DNA from: Agrococcus pavilionensis RW1
GTDB lineage: Bacteria; Actinomycetota; Actinomycetes; Actinomycetales; Microbacteriaceae
DNA length: 64,000 nt
Direction: 5' to 3'
Assembly (NCBI RefSeq): GCF_000400485.1
Contig: NZ_ASHR01000024.1
Coordinates: forward strand, 21,035-85,034
Below the pieces are notes generated by a model. It saw nothing but the letters and a program-made list of their open reading frames with translations, had not been told where the DNA came from and did no database searches. Positions within the stretch are counted from its first letter, which is position 1. Each line of letters begins with the position of its first letter. This document shows positions 40,398 to 48,226 of the stretch, in pieces. The translations under genes were made by a program, and so were the position numbers.

Positions 40398-40748
40398 TCA
40401 GTCCCGCTCCGGCGCGTCCGCCTCGCCGGCGCGCTGCGAGACGCGCCGATCCCAGACGAGCCACTTGTCGTCGATCGCCCGCTCGATGTCGACCCCCGTG
40501 GCCTCCGCGAGCGCGAGCAGCATGCCCACCGCATCCGCGAGCTCGAGCGCGAAGCGGCGGTCGATCTCCTCGGGGCTGTGGCCCTTGTCGCGCTGCCGGC
40601 CGGTCTTCGCGAGCCACGCCTGCACGAGCTCGCCGACCTCCTCCTGCAGCTTGAGCACGAGCCAGTCGGCGTCGCGCTCGAAGCCGTAGACCTCGGCGTA
40701 GCGGCGCGAGATCGCGTCGATCTGCTGGGCGAGCGCGCGGATCTCCAT
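40398..40748 (-). CDS. MazG-like nucleotide pyrophosphohydrolase
   Basis: The 116-residue all-helical protein shows the MazG/HisE pattern: LKLQEEVGELVQAWLAK (EExxE metal site, about 30-46) and a later ELADAVGMLLALAEATGVD (ExxD). Such proteins hydrolyse NTPs or dNTPs to monophosphates and pyrophosphate, removing non-canonical nucleotides. The ATG at 40748 is divergent from the carbonic anhydrase gene across 40 bases. A short tail (QRAGEADAPERD) is variable. Confidence 0.85.
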   Translation of the reverse strand: MEIRALAQQIDAISRRYAEVYGFERDADWLVLKLQEEVGELVQAWLAKTGRQRDKGHSPEEIDRRFALELADAVGMLLALAEATGVDIERAIDDKWLVWDRRVSQRAGEADAPERD

Positions 40749-40788
40749 GCGCGCAATGGTGGCACGCGGAGGGCGTAGATTCAGACGC

Positions 40789-41286
40789 ATGCCTTCGTCC
40801 TTCGATGACCTGCTCGAGCACAACCGCGCCTTCGCCGAGACCTTCGCCCTGCAGGGCTTCGACGGCGTCGCGAGAGCCGGTGTCGCGATGGTCACGTGCA
40901 TGGACTCGCGCATCGACCCGCTCGGCATGATCGGGCTCGTCCCGGGCGACGCGAAGATCCTGCGCAACCCGGGCGGCCGCGCGACCGAGCGCACGCTCGT
41001 CGCGCTCGTGCTCGGCGTGAACCTCCTCGGCGTGAAGCGCATCATGCTCGTGCAGCACACGCGCTGCGCGATGGCGTCGAAGTCGGAGCGCGAGCTGCTC
41101 ATGGACATCTCCGAGGCCGCGGGCGTCGACGCGTCGTGGCTCGACCTCGGCGCGATCGAGCAGCAGCGGCTCTCGATCGTCGAGGACGTGCACCGCGTGC
41201 GCTCGCACCCGCTCATCGGCGAGCGCGCCGAGGTCGGCGGCTTCCTCTACGACGTCGACACGGGCCTGCTCGAGCAGGTCGCCTGA
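40789..41286 (+). CDS. Beta-class carbonic anhydrase
   Basis: The 165-residue enzyme has zinc ligands Cys37, His90 and Cys93 (TCMDSRID and VQHTRCAMAS) with the Asp39-Arg41 dyad, and a RNPGGRATE turn. This is the short beta-carbonic-anhydrase type common in actinobacteria (Rv1284-like). It hydrates carbon dioxide to bicarbonate, in the cytosol. The ATG at 40789 follows no strong ribosome binding site. It is followed 27 bases later by an aminotransferase gene on the same strand. Confidence 0.92.
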   Translation: MPSSFDDLLEHNRAFAETFALQGFDGVARAGVAMVTCMDSRIDPLGMIGLVPGDAKILRNPGGRATERTLVALVLGVNLLGVKRIMLVQHTRCAMASKSERELLMDISEAAGVDASWLDLGAIEQQRLSIVEDVHRVRSHPLIGERAEVGGFLYDVDTGLLEQVA

Positions 41287-41313
41287 CTCGGGCGCATCCA
41301 TCAGGATGGGGTC

Positions 41314-42501
41314 GTGGTGAACCCCTTCGAGCAGGTGCCCCTCGACCGGCTGCGCGAGCGCACGAGCATCAAGTGGCGCTTCTTCGAGCCCGACGTGCTG
41401 CCCATGTGGGTCGCCGAGATGGACGTCGTGCCGGCCGAGCCCATCACGCGCGCCGTGCACGACGCGATGCTGCGGGGCGACACCGGCTACCTGCACGGCA
41501 CGGGGTACGCGGATGCGTTCGCGGGCTTCGCGGCGGAGCGCTGGGGCGCCGAGGTGGTCGTCGAGCGCACCGCGCTCGTGAGCGACGTCATGATGGGCGC
41601 GTTCGAGCTCATCCGGCAGCTCACGCCGCCCGGCGGCACCGTGATCGTCAACAGCCCCGTCTACCCGCCCTTCCACGCCTACTCGGTGCACGCCGAGCGG
41701 CACGTCGTCGAGGCGCCGCTCGGCGACGACCTGCGGCTCGACCTCGACGCGCTCGAGGCCGTATGCGAGCGCGTCGGCGGCACCGCGCCCGACGGGCGGA
41801 GCCGCGCGGTGCTGCTGCTGTGCAACCCGCAGAACCCGACCGGCACGGTGCACTCCCGCGTCGAGCTCGAACGCGTCGCCGCGATCGCCGATCGGCACGG
41901 CGTGCGCGTCGTCTCCGACGAGATCCACGCACCGCTGCTCTTCGACGCGACCTTCACGCCCTACTGGATCGTCGACCCGCGCGGCTTCTCGCTCTCGAGC
42001 GCCTCGAAGGCGTTCAACCTCGCGGGCCTCCGCACCGCGCTCATCGTCGGCGGCGCCGAGACCGCCGACGACCTCGCCGCCATCGCCGAGGTCGTGAGCC
42101 ACGGGCCCTCGCACCTCGCGTCGATCGCCCACGTCGCCGCGTTCGCCGAGAGCGGCGCGTGGCTCGACGCGGTGCTCGACGGCCTGCGCGAGAACCGCGC
42201 GCTGCTCGGGCGGCTGCTCGCCGAGCACGCGCCGGCGATCCGCTGGCGGCCGGGCGAGGCGACGTTCCTCGCGTGGCTCGACTGCCGCGAGTCGCGCGTC
42301 GCCGACCCCGCGGCGCGTCCCGACCCGGGCTACATCGGGCTCTCGAGCGGCCCGGCGAAGGCGTTCCTCGAGCAGGCGCGCGTCGGGCTCAGCGCCGGTG
42401 AGGCGTTCGGCACCGGCGGCGCGAACCACGTGCGCTTCAACCTCGGCACGCGCCCCGACGTCATCGAGGAGGCGGTCCGCCGCATGGGCGCCATCGCCTG
42501 A
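41314..42501 (+). CDS. MalY/PatB family aminotransferase (C-S lyase)
   Basis: The 395-residue PLP enzyme has IKWRFFEPDVLPMWVAEMDV at the N-terminus, a MalY/PatB hallmark, then NSPVYPPFH, NPQNPTGTVHS and SDEIHAPLLF. The PLP lysine is in SLSSASKAFNLAGLRTAL, and a C-terminal VRFNLGT block is present. Such enzymes act as cystathionine beta-lyases. The start is the GTG at 41314. No sulfur-pathway neighbour is present, and the upstream carbonic anhydrase may share its transcript. Confidence 0.9.
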   Translation: MVNPFEQVPLDRLRERTSIKWRFFEPDVLPMWVAEMDVVPAEPITRAVHDAMLRGDTGYLHGTGYADAFAGFAAERWGAEVVVERTALVSDVMMGAFELIRQLTPPGGTVIVNSPVYPPFHAYSVHAERHVVEAPLGDDLRLDLDALEAVCERVGGTAPDGRSRAVLLLCNPQNPTGTVHSRVELERVAAIADRHGVRVVSDEIHAPLLFDATFTPYWIVDPRGFSLSSASKAFNLAGLRTALIVGGAETADDLAAIAEVVSHGPSHLASIAHVAAFAESGAWLDAVLDGLRENRALLGRLLAEHAPAIRWRPGEATFLAWLDCRESRVADPAARPDPGYIGLSSGPAKAFLEQARVGLSAGEAFGTGGANHVRFNLGTRPDVIEEAVRRMGAIA

Positions 42502-42527
42502 GCGGCCCCCGCCGGAGGGAGCGGCGC

Positions 42528-43475
42528 CTACGGCGCGGCGGCGAGCAGCTCGACCATGCGGTCCTCGAAGCCCGGCTCGACCTCCATCACGACGCGGTGG
42601 CGCGCGCCCTCGCGCTCGGGCCACTCGCCCCACGCGCCCTCGAGCTCGGCGACGGTGCGGCCGCGCGCGGGCCCGTCCGAGCAGTCGACGTGCACGTCGA
42701 CGATCGGCGAGAGCGTCGTCCGCACGAGCCCGGTCGCGACCGCGAGCGCGAGCGCGTCGTGGTTGCCCGACGCGCGCTCGCCCGTGTAGCCCTCGTAGTA
42801 GTCGAGGTAGAAGTCGAGGATCCGGTCGCAGAAGCGCCCGACCTCGCCGCCGGCACGGAGCCGCTCGCGGTGCGCGTCGGTGATGAGCGACGTCATGGTC
42901 ACGTCGAGGCCGACCATCGTCAGCTCCCACGGCGCGTCGAAGACGACCTGCGCAGCCTCCGGGTCGTGCCAGATGTTGGCCTCGGCGGTCTCCGAGACGT
43001 TGCCGGGCGCGAGCGCCGCGCCGCCCATGATCGTCACCTGGCGGATGCGCTCGGGCAGCCCGGGATCGGCGTCGAGCGCGGCCGCGAGGTTCGTGAGCGG
43101 CCCGACGGCGACGATCTCGAGGCTCCGGGCGTGCTCGTGGCTGAGCCGCAGGATGAGCTCGACCGCGCTCTCGCTCGCGAGGTCCGGCACGTGTGCCGTG
43201 TCGGCGCATCCGCCGAGCCCGTCCTCGCCGTGCACCTGCGTCGAGAAGACCGCGCGCGAGCCGTTCCGCGGACCGGCGGCGCCGACCGCGACCGGCACGT
43301 CGCCGTGCCCCGCGAGCCGCAGCACCTCGGAGGTGTTGCGGGCGCCCTGCTCGACGTCGACGTTCCCCCAGACGACCGAGCAGCCGACGAGGTCGATCTC
43401 ATTCGAGAGGGCGGCGGTGAGGATGGCGAGGGCGTCGTCGATGCCCGTGTCGACGTCGAGGAGCACGGTGGTCAC
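42528..43475 (-). CDS. Inosine/uridine-preferring nucleoside hydrolase
   Basis: The 315-residue protein begins LLDVDTGIDDALAI, the calcium-binding D-x-D-x3-DD signature (Asp7, Asp9, Asp13, Asp14). It has VAVGPLTNLAAAL, the QVTIMGGAAL loop, EANIWHDPEAAQVVF, and a late NHDALALAVATGLV with the fourth Asp. It cleaves ribonucleosides to base and ribose, so its ribose could be used by the ribokinase at 26 kb. The start is the GTG at 43475. It is convergent with the aminotransferase gene. Confidence 0.9.
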   Translation of the reverse strand: MTTVLLDVDTGIDDALAILTAALSNEIDLVGCSVVWGNVDVEQGARNTSEVLRLAGHGDVPVAVGAAGPRNGSRAVFSTQVHGEDGLGGCADTAHVPDLASESAVELILRLSHEHARSLEIVAVGPLTNLAAALDADPGLPERIRQVTIMGGAALAPGNVSETAEANIWHDPEAAQVVFDAPWELTMVGLDVTMTSLITDAHRERLRAGGEVGRFCDRILDFYLDYYEGYTGERASGNHDALALAVATGLVRTTLSPIVDVHVDCSDGPARGRTVAELEGAWGEWPEREGARHRVVMEVEPGFEDRMVELLAAAP

Positions 43476-43510
43476 CGCTCGAGCCTAGGGCGGGCGAGCC
43501 TCGCCCGGCG

Positions 43511-43870
43511 CTACTCGACGCAGAGGCAGAACGGGTGCCCAGCCGGGTCGAGCATGACCCGGAAGGTCTCCCCCGGCTGGTGCTCGTGCACCGTCGCCCC
43601 GAGCTCCTCGACCGCCGCTTGCGCCTCGTCGAGGTCGGCGACCGACACGTCGAGGTGCATCTGCTGCGGGTGCTCCTGCCCCGGCCAGTCCGGAGCCGTG
43701 TACTGCTCGACCTGCTGGAAGCAGATCATCTGGCCGTAGTCGGCCTTGATCTCGACCCAGTCGTCGCTCTCGTCGACGATGGGCCAGTCGAGCATCGCGC
43801 CGTAGAAGCGCGCGAGCGCGAGCGCATCCGGGCAGTCGATCACGAGGGTGGGGAAGCTTGCGATGGCCAT
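43511..43870 (-). CDS. VOC family protein
   Basis: The 119-residue single-domain protein has FPTLVIDCPDALALARFYGAMLDWPI (residues 6-31) and QQMHLDVSVADLDEAQAAVEELGA followed by FRVMLDPAGHPFCLCVE, the two beta-alpha-beta-beta-beta modules of the vicinal-oxygen-chelate fold. The ligand His73 (MHLDV) and the final Glu are typical. Its substrate is unknown. It lies on the same strand as the nucleoside hydrolase, 35 bases upstream of it. Confidence 0.85.
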   Translation of the reverse strand: MAIASFPTLVIDCPDALALARFYGAMLDWPIVDESDDWVEIKADYGQMICFQQVEQYTAPDWPGQEHPQQMHLDVSVADLDEAQAAVEELGATVHEHQPGETFRVMLDPAGHPFCLCVE

Positions 43871-43909
43871 GCGCGCGAGGCTACGCGCGGCGACCCAAGC
43901 GCACCAGGC

Positions 43910-44785
43910 CTAGAACCCGTGGACGAGCGGGAAGATCGGCAGCGCCTCCGGGTGGTGCGCGTGCACGATGACGAGGAACACGACCGCGTCGAACAGCAAG
44001 TGCACCGAGACGACGTAGAGGAGGTTCTTCGTCCACGAGAAGATCGCGCCCTGCACGAGCGCGAACGGGATCGTCAGGAGCGGCCCCCACGACTGGTAGC
44101 CGAGCTCCCACAGGAACGAGACGAAGATGCCCGCTTGCAGGACGTTCGCGAGCCACGGCCGGAAGTGGCGCATGAGGAGCGTGTAGACGGTGCAGATGAA
44201 GAAGAGCTCGTCCCACAGCCCCACGGCGTTCACGCCCATGAAGAGCCGCGCGATCATGTCCCACTCCTCGACCGCGGGCCAGTTGCGGTAGACGCCCGAC
44301 GTGAGGAAGTAGAAGGGCAGGATGAGGTAGGCCGCGAGCACGACGACGACGAGGTACGTCCACATGCGGCGCGTCCAGCGGCCGCCGGCCCACGGGAAGC
44401 GCACCGCGTGGTCGCGGTAGAGCCAGCGCGAGATCGAGTACGGGATGAGCACCGCGCCGCCGAGCGCGATCGTGAAGCGCAGGATCCCGGCGTCCGACAG
44501 GTCGGCGTGCAGCGAGATGAAGCTGATCCACGTGAGCGCGATCGCGATGATCGCGAGGTCCTGCCCGAGCTTGCGCGACAGCCCCGCCCGGTCGGTCAGG
44601 ATGCCGCCGGCGACGCCGAGCACGAGCGGCAGGTAGCCCCAATCGGTCAGCGCCCAGAAGAGCAGCACCGCGGCGCTCGTGACGAGCGCGGCGGGGATGA
44701 TGGCGAGCGGATGCGTCGTCGTGCCCTCGGCGGCGACCGTCGGTCGGGCGCGGCTCGCGGCGGGCGTCGCTCGATCGGTCGTCAC
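43910..44785 (-). CDS. CPBP-like intramembrane metalloprotease family protein
   Basis: The 291-residue integral membrane protein has about eight hydrophobic segments. A central GLWDELFFICTVYTLLMRHF is followed by FVSFLWELGYQ and, near the C-terminus, LLYVVSVHLLFDAVVF. In CPBP (Abi/Rce1-like) proteases, motif 1 is EExxxR and later helices carry Phe and His/Asn ligands. Here motif 1 reads D-E with no following Arg in register, so catalysis is doubtful. The function is unknown; maturation of peptides or self-immunity are known roles of relatives. Confidence 0.65.
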   Translation of the reverse strand: MTTDRATPAASRARPTVAAEGTTTHPLAIIPAALVTSAAVLLFWALTDWGYLPLVLGVAGGILTDRAGLSRKLGQDLAIIAIALTWISFISLHADLSDAGILRFTIALGGAVLIPYSISRWLYRDHAVRFPWAGGRWTRRMWTYLVVVVLAAYLILPFYFLTSGVYRNWPAVEEWDMIARLFMGVNAVGLWDELFFICTVYTLLMRHFRPWLANVLQAGIFVSFLWELGYQSWGPLLTIPFALVQGAIFSWTKNLLYVVSVHLLFDAVVFLVIVHAHHPEALPIFPLVHGF

Positions 44786-44903
44786 CGCATCAGCCTACGG
44801 AAGGCGACCCGGCTCATCCGCCCGGATGATCCTCGTCCCCCGGGCGATGCAAAGGCGGCGGATGCGCTCGCCCGGCCCGGGTGCCGGGTGCTCCGATGGA
44901 TCC

Positions 44904-45815
44904 ATGCACACGAACCGACTCGAAGCCATCGGACTCACCCACACCTACGGCCAGGGCAACGCGGCGGCGCCGGCGCTCGCCGATGTCTCGCTCACGATCG
45001 GCGCCGACGGACCGGAGGCGGTCGCGATCATGGGCCCCTCGGGCTCTGGCAAGTCGACCCTCCTGCACGTGCTCGCCGGCATCGTCGCCCCCGCTTCTGG
45101 CCGGGTCGCCTGGCGCGGCCGCGATCTCGCGTCGATGCGCGACGGGGAGCGCACAAAGCTGCGCCGCAGCGACTTCGGCTTCGTCTTCCAGTCGGGCCAG
45201 CTCCTGCCCGAGCTGCCCGCGATCGAGAACGTCGCGCTGCCGCTCATGCTCGGCGGCACGGCTCGCACGGGCGCCGAGGCGGCGGCCGGCACGCTCCTGC
45301 ACCGGCTCGGCCTCGGCGAGATGCTCGGCCGTCGGCCCGGCGAGCTCTCGGGCGGCCAGGCGCAGCGCGTCGCGATCGCCCGCGCGCTCGTCGGCTCCCC
45401 CGGCATCGTCTTCGCCGACGAGCCGACCGGCGCGCTCGACCGCTCGACGGGCGACGCGGTCATGAGCCTGCTCATCGGCGCGACGCTCGGCCACGGTGCC
45501 TCGCTCGTCGTCGTCACGCACGACCCCGAGGTCGCCGCGATGTGCTCGCGCGTCGTGCGGCTGCAGGACGGGCGCATCGTGAGCGATGAGCGCCGCTCGG
45601 ACGAGCGGGCGGATGCCGTCCCGGCGACCGCGCACGCGGCACCGTCGGGTGCCGCACCGGTCGGCACGGCACCGTCGTACGCGCTGCCGGGCACCGCATC
45701 CGCCCCCATGCCGCTGCCCCAGCACCCGTCCTACGGCGCCGCGCGCTCCGAGGCGCACGTGCCGAACCCGCTGCGCGACGCCGTGCAGCAGTCGTGGATC
45801 GAGGCCTCGCGATGA
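44904..45815 (+). CDS. ABC transporter ATP-binding protein (MacB/LolD type)
   Basis: The 303-residue ATPase has Walker A MGPSGSGKST (about 43-52), signature LSGGQAQRVAIARAL, Walker B GIVFADEPTGALD and the switch His in VVVTHDPEV, typical of the LolD/MacB/FtsE group. The last 65 or so residues are an Ala/Pro/Ser-rich linker and a short C-terminal helix not found in most relatives. It overlaps the FtsX-like permease gene by 4 bases, forming an exporter pair. The ATG at 44904 is chosen over an out-of-frame upstream ATG. Substrate unknown; antimicrobial peptides or lipoproteins are typical. Confidence 0.9.
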   Translation: MHTNRLEAIGLTHTYGQGNAAAPALADVSLTIGADGPEAVAIMGPSGSGKSTLLHVLAGIVAPASGRVAWRGRDLASMRDGERTKLRRSDFGFVFQSGQLLPELPAIENVALPLMLGGTARTGAEAAAGTLLHRLGLGEMLGRRPGELSGGQAQRVAIARALVGSPGIVFADEPTGALDRSTGDAVMSLLIGATLGHGASLVVVTHDPEVAAMCSRVVRLQDGRIVSDERRSDERADAVPATAHAAPSGAAPVGTAPSYALPGTASAPMPLPQHPSYGAARSEAHVPNPLRDAVQQSWIEASR

Positions 45816-47119
45816 CCGCCCTCCTCCTGTGGGTGCGGCTCGCCCGCGCCACCGGTCCTCGCGCGACCGACGTGCTGAGCGCGATCGCCTTCGCCTTCGC
45901 GACAGCGGCCCTGCTCGCGGTGCTCGGCGGCGTGAACGCCTTCCAGGTGCGGCTCGACGAGGGCCGGGTCGACCCGTTCGACGGCGAGCTCATCGTGACG
46001 CTCGCGCTCGTGGCGGCGGCGCTGCTGCTGCCGGCGGTCTGGACGCTCGCGCAGGCCGCCGTGCGGCTCGCGCTCGCGCGCCGCGACGACCGGCTCGCGG
46101 CGCTGCGGCTCGCGGGCGCCACGCGCGGCCAGGTCTCGACGATGGCGGTGCTCGACGCGGTCGCGCAAGCGCTCGTCGGCGTCGTGGTCGGCGCGATGCT
46201 CGCGCTCGCGGTCACGCCGGGGATCGCCCGGATCGAGTTCCAGGGGCTGCCGTTCACCGTCGCCGAGCTGCTGCCGCCCGCGTGGATCTGGCTCGCCGCT
46301 GGCGCCGCCGTGCTGCTGACGGCGCTCGGCGCCGCGCTCGCCTCGCTGCGGCGCGTGCACGTCACGCCGCTCGGGGTCGCGCAGCGCGTGGGCCAGCAGG
46401 GGCTCTCGCTCTGGCGCATCGTCGCCTTCGCCATCCCTCTGGGCGTCTACGTCGCGGTCGTCGCGCTCGACCTCGTCCCGGTCGACGTCTCGTTCTCGAT
46501 CGCGCTCATCGCGATCGTCGTGCTCGCCTACTCGCTCATCGGGCCGCTGCTCATCCAGCTCGTCGCGCGGATCGTGGCGAGGGCGGCCCGGCGACCCGCG
46601 ACGCTGCTCGCCGCCCGGCGCGTGATCGACGACCCCCGCGGCGCATTCAACATCGTGGGCGCGATGTCGGTCGCGGTGATGGCGGGCGGCTTCGCGTCGC
46701 TCGCGCCCGCGCTCGGGGCGGCCGACGACCCGTTCGCGGTCGACATCGCGACCGGCGCGGCGCTCACGATCGCGATCGCCGGCGTGCTCGGCGCCGTGCT
46801 CGCGGGCATCGCGCAGTCGGCGAAGGTGCTCGATCAGCAGCGCGAGCACCAGGCGATGCACCGGATGGGCGTCGACATGCCCGTCATGCAGTCGGCGCTC
46901 GTGCGCCAGGTGGCGCTGCCGCTCATCGTCGGCGTCGGCGGCGCGGCCGGGGTCGCCCTGCTGCTCATCCTGCCGTCGTTCATGCTCTGGTGGTCGAGCG
47001 CCGACTCGGTCGTCACGTGGGCGCTGCTGACGGTCGGCGCGGTCGCGGTGACGCTCGGCGCGACGGCCGCGGCGCTGCCGCTCGTGAAGCGCGTCGCGAC
47101 GGCGAGCACCGCCGCCTGA
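45812..47119 (+). CDS. FtsX-like ABC transporter permease
   Basis: The 435-residue membrane protein has about ten hydrophobic segments, with two FtsX-like blocks: ALRLAGATRGQVSTMAVLDAVAQALVG (about 101-127) and QAMHRMGVDMPVMQSALVRQVALPLIVG near the C-terminus. It lacks a large extracellular domain. It works with the ATPase encoded by the overlapping upstream gene, and the pair resembles bacitracin-resistance or lantibiotic-export transporters of actinobacteria. A 13-bp-stem hairpin follows its stop. Confidence 0.88.
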   Translation: MTALLLWVRLARATGPRATDVLSAIAFAFATAALLAVLGGVNAFQVRLDEGRVDPFDGELIVTLALVAAALLLPAVWTLAQAAVRLALARRDDRLAALRLAGATRGQVSTMAVLDAVAQALVGVVVGAMLALAVTPGIARIEFQGLPFTVAELLPPAWIWLAAGAAVLLTALGAALASLRRVHVTPLGVAQRVGQQGLSLWRIVAFAIPLGVYVAVVALDLVPVDVSFSIALIAIVVLAYSLIGPLLIQLVARIVARAARRPATLLAARRVIDDPRGAFNIVGAMSVAVMAGGFASLAPALGAADDPFAVDIATGAALTIAIAGVLGAVLAGIAQSAKVLDQQREHQAMHRMGVDMPVMQSALVRQVALPLIVGVGGAAGVALLLILPSFMLWWSSADSVVTWALLTVGAVAVTLGATAAALPLVKRVATASTAA

Positions 47120-47135
47120 CGAGTCGAGCGGGCCT

Positions 47136-47194
47136 CAACCGGATAGCCGGTAGGGCGAGGAGATATCTGTCGCGCCCTACCGGCTGCCCGGTTG
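47136..47194. terminator. Long double-stem hairpin between convergent genes
   Basis: The outer arms CAACCGG (47136-47142) and CCGGTTG (47188-47194) enclose perfect 13-base inner arms. The inner arms start AGCCGGTAGGGCG (47145-47157) and pair with 47173-47185. The 15-base loop contains GATATC. It lies 16 bases after the permease stop and 8 bases beyond the convergent F420 gene's stop. This should act as a bidirectional terminator; the size and symmetry also fit a dispersed palindromic element. Confidence 0.7.
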
Positions 47195-47202
47195 AAGACT
47201 CC

Positions 47203-48195
47203 TCAGCGCGCGGGCAGGAGCGGCAGCACGTCCTCCGAGAACTGCTCGAGGAAGCGCCGCTGGTCGTGCCCGGGGCCGTGGAAGACGAGGTGGGTGAAGC
47301 CGAGCTCCGCGTAGTGCGCGATCTCGCCCGCGACCCGCGACGCATCCGACCCCACGATCCAGCGCTTCGCGACCTGCTCGATCGGCAGCTCGTCGGCGAG
47401 CCGCTGCATCTCGAGCGGGTCGTGCACGTCGTGCTTCTGCTCCTGCGTGAGCGAGAGCGCCGCCCAGAAGCGCGTGTGCTCGAGCGCCGCGTCGGGGTCG
47501 CGGTCGTACGAGACCTTGATCTCGATCATCCGGTCGACCTCCGCCGAGTCGCGCTCGGCCTGCGCGAGGCCCTCCTCGAGGCTCGCGACGATCGTGTCGC
47601 GGTAGTACTCGTCGCCCTTGCCGGACGTGCAGATGTGGCCGTCCGCGAAGCGAGCGGCGTAGCGCGTCGTGGCGGGGCCGCCGCCGGCGACGTAGATGGG
47701 GATGCGCTCTGCCGGCCGGTCGTAGATCGTCGCGCCGTTGAGCGAGTAGTAGTCGCCGTCGAAGTCGACGCGCTCGTCGGTCCAGAGCCGCTTGAGCACG
47801 CGCACGGCCTCGCGGAGCCGCGCGAACCGCTCCTTGAGCTCTGGGTACTCGACGCCGATCGCCTGCTCGTTGAGCGCCTCGCCGGTGCCGACGCCGAGGA
47901 TCAGCCGCCCCGGGTGCACCTGCCCGAGGGTCGCGAACTGCTGCGCGACGACCGCCGGGTGGTAGCGCAGCGTCGGCGTGAGCACCGAGGTGCCGAGCAC
48001 GAGTCGCTCGGTGCGCTCGAGCGCCATGCCGAGCCACGCGACGGCGTTCGGGGCGTGGCCGCCCTCGTGCCGCCACGGCTGCAGGTGGTCGCTGATGAAC
48101 GCGCTGTCGAGCCCGACCCGCTCGGCGAGCACGACGAGGTCGAGCAGCTCGGCGGGCGAGAACTGCTCGGCGCTGGCCTTGTATCCGTACCGCAT
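47203..48195 (-). CDS. fgd: F420-dependent glucose-6-phosphate dehydrogenase-like
   Basis: The 330-residue LLM-fold flavoprotein matches the FGD group closely: [116 protein letters not shown] and [14 protein letters not shown]. It oxidises glucose-6-phosphate while reducing coenzyme F420. This implies the organism makes F420. The gene is alone, with a hairpin at 47136-47194 beyond its stop. Confidence 0.88.
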   Translation of the reverse strand: MRYGYKASAEQFSPAELLDLVVLAERVGLDSAFISDHLQPWRHEGGHAPNAVAWLGMALERTERLVLGTSVLTPTLRYHPAVVAQQFATLGQVHPGRLILGVGTGEALNEQAIGVEYPELKERFARLREAVRVLKRLWTDERVDFDGDYYSLNGATIYDRPAERIPIYVAGGGPATTRYAARFADGHICTSGKGDEYYRDTIVASLEEGLAQAERDSAEVDRMIEIKVSYDRDPDAALEHTRFWAALSLTQEQKHDVHDPLEMQRLADELPIEQVAKRWIVGSDASRVAGEIAHYAELGFTHLVFHGPGHDQRRFLEQFSEDVLPLLPAR

Positions 48196-48226
48196 GGGAG
48201 TCAGTCAACCAGCCTTGGGCGCGCCC

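Noticed and set aside
38707..43209. A 1500-codon minus-strand open frame.
   Set aside because: It crosses four real genes in other frames, gives Arg-rich sequence with no domain, and would erase the well-supported carbonic anhydrase and aminotransferase genes.
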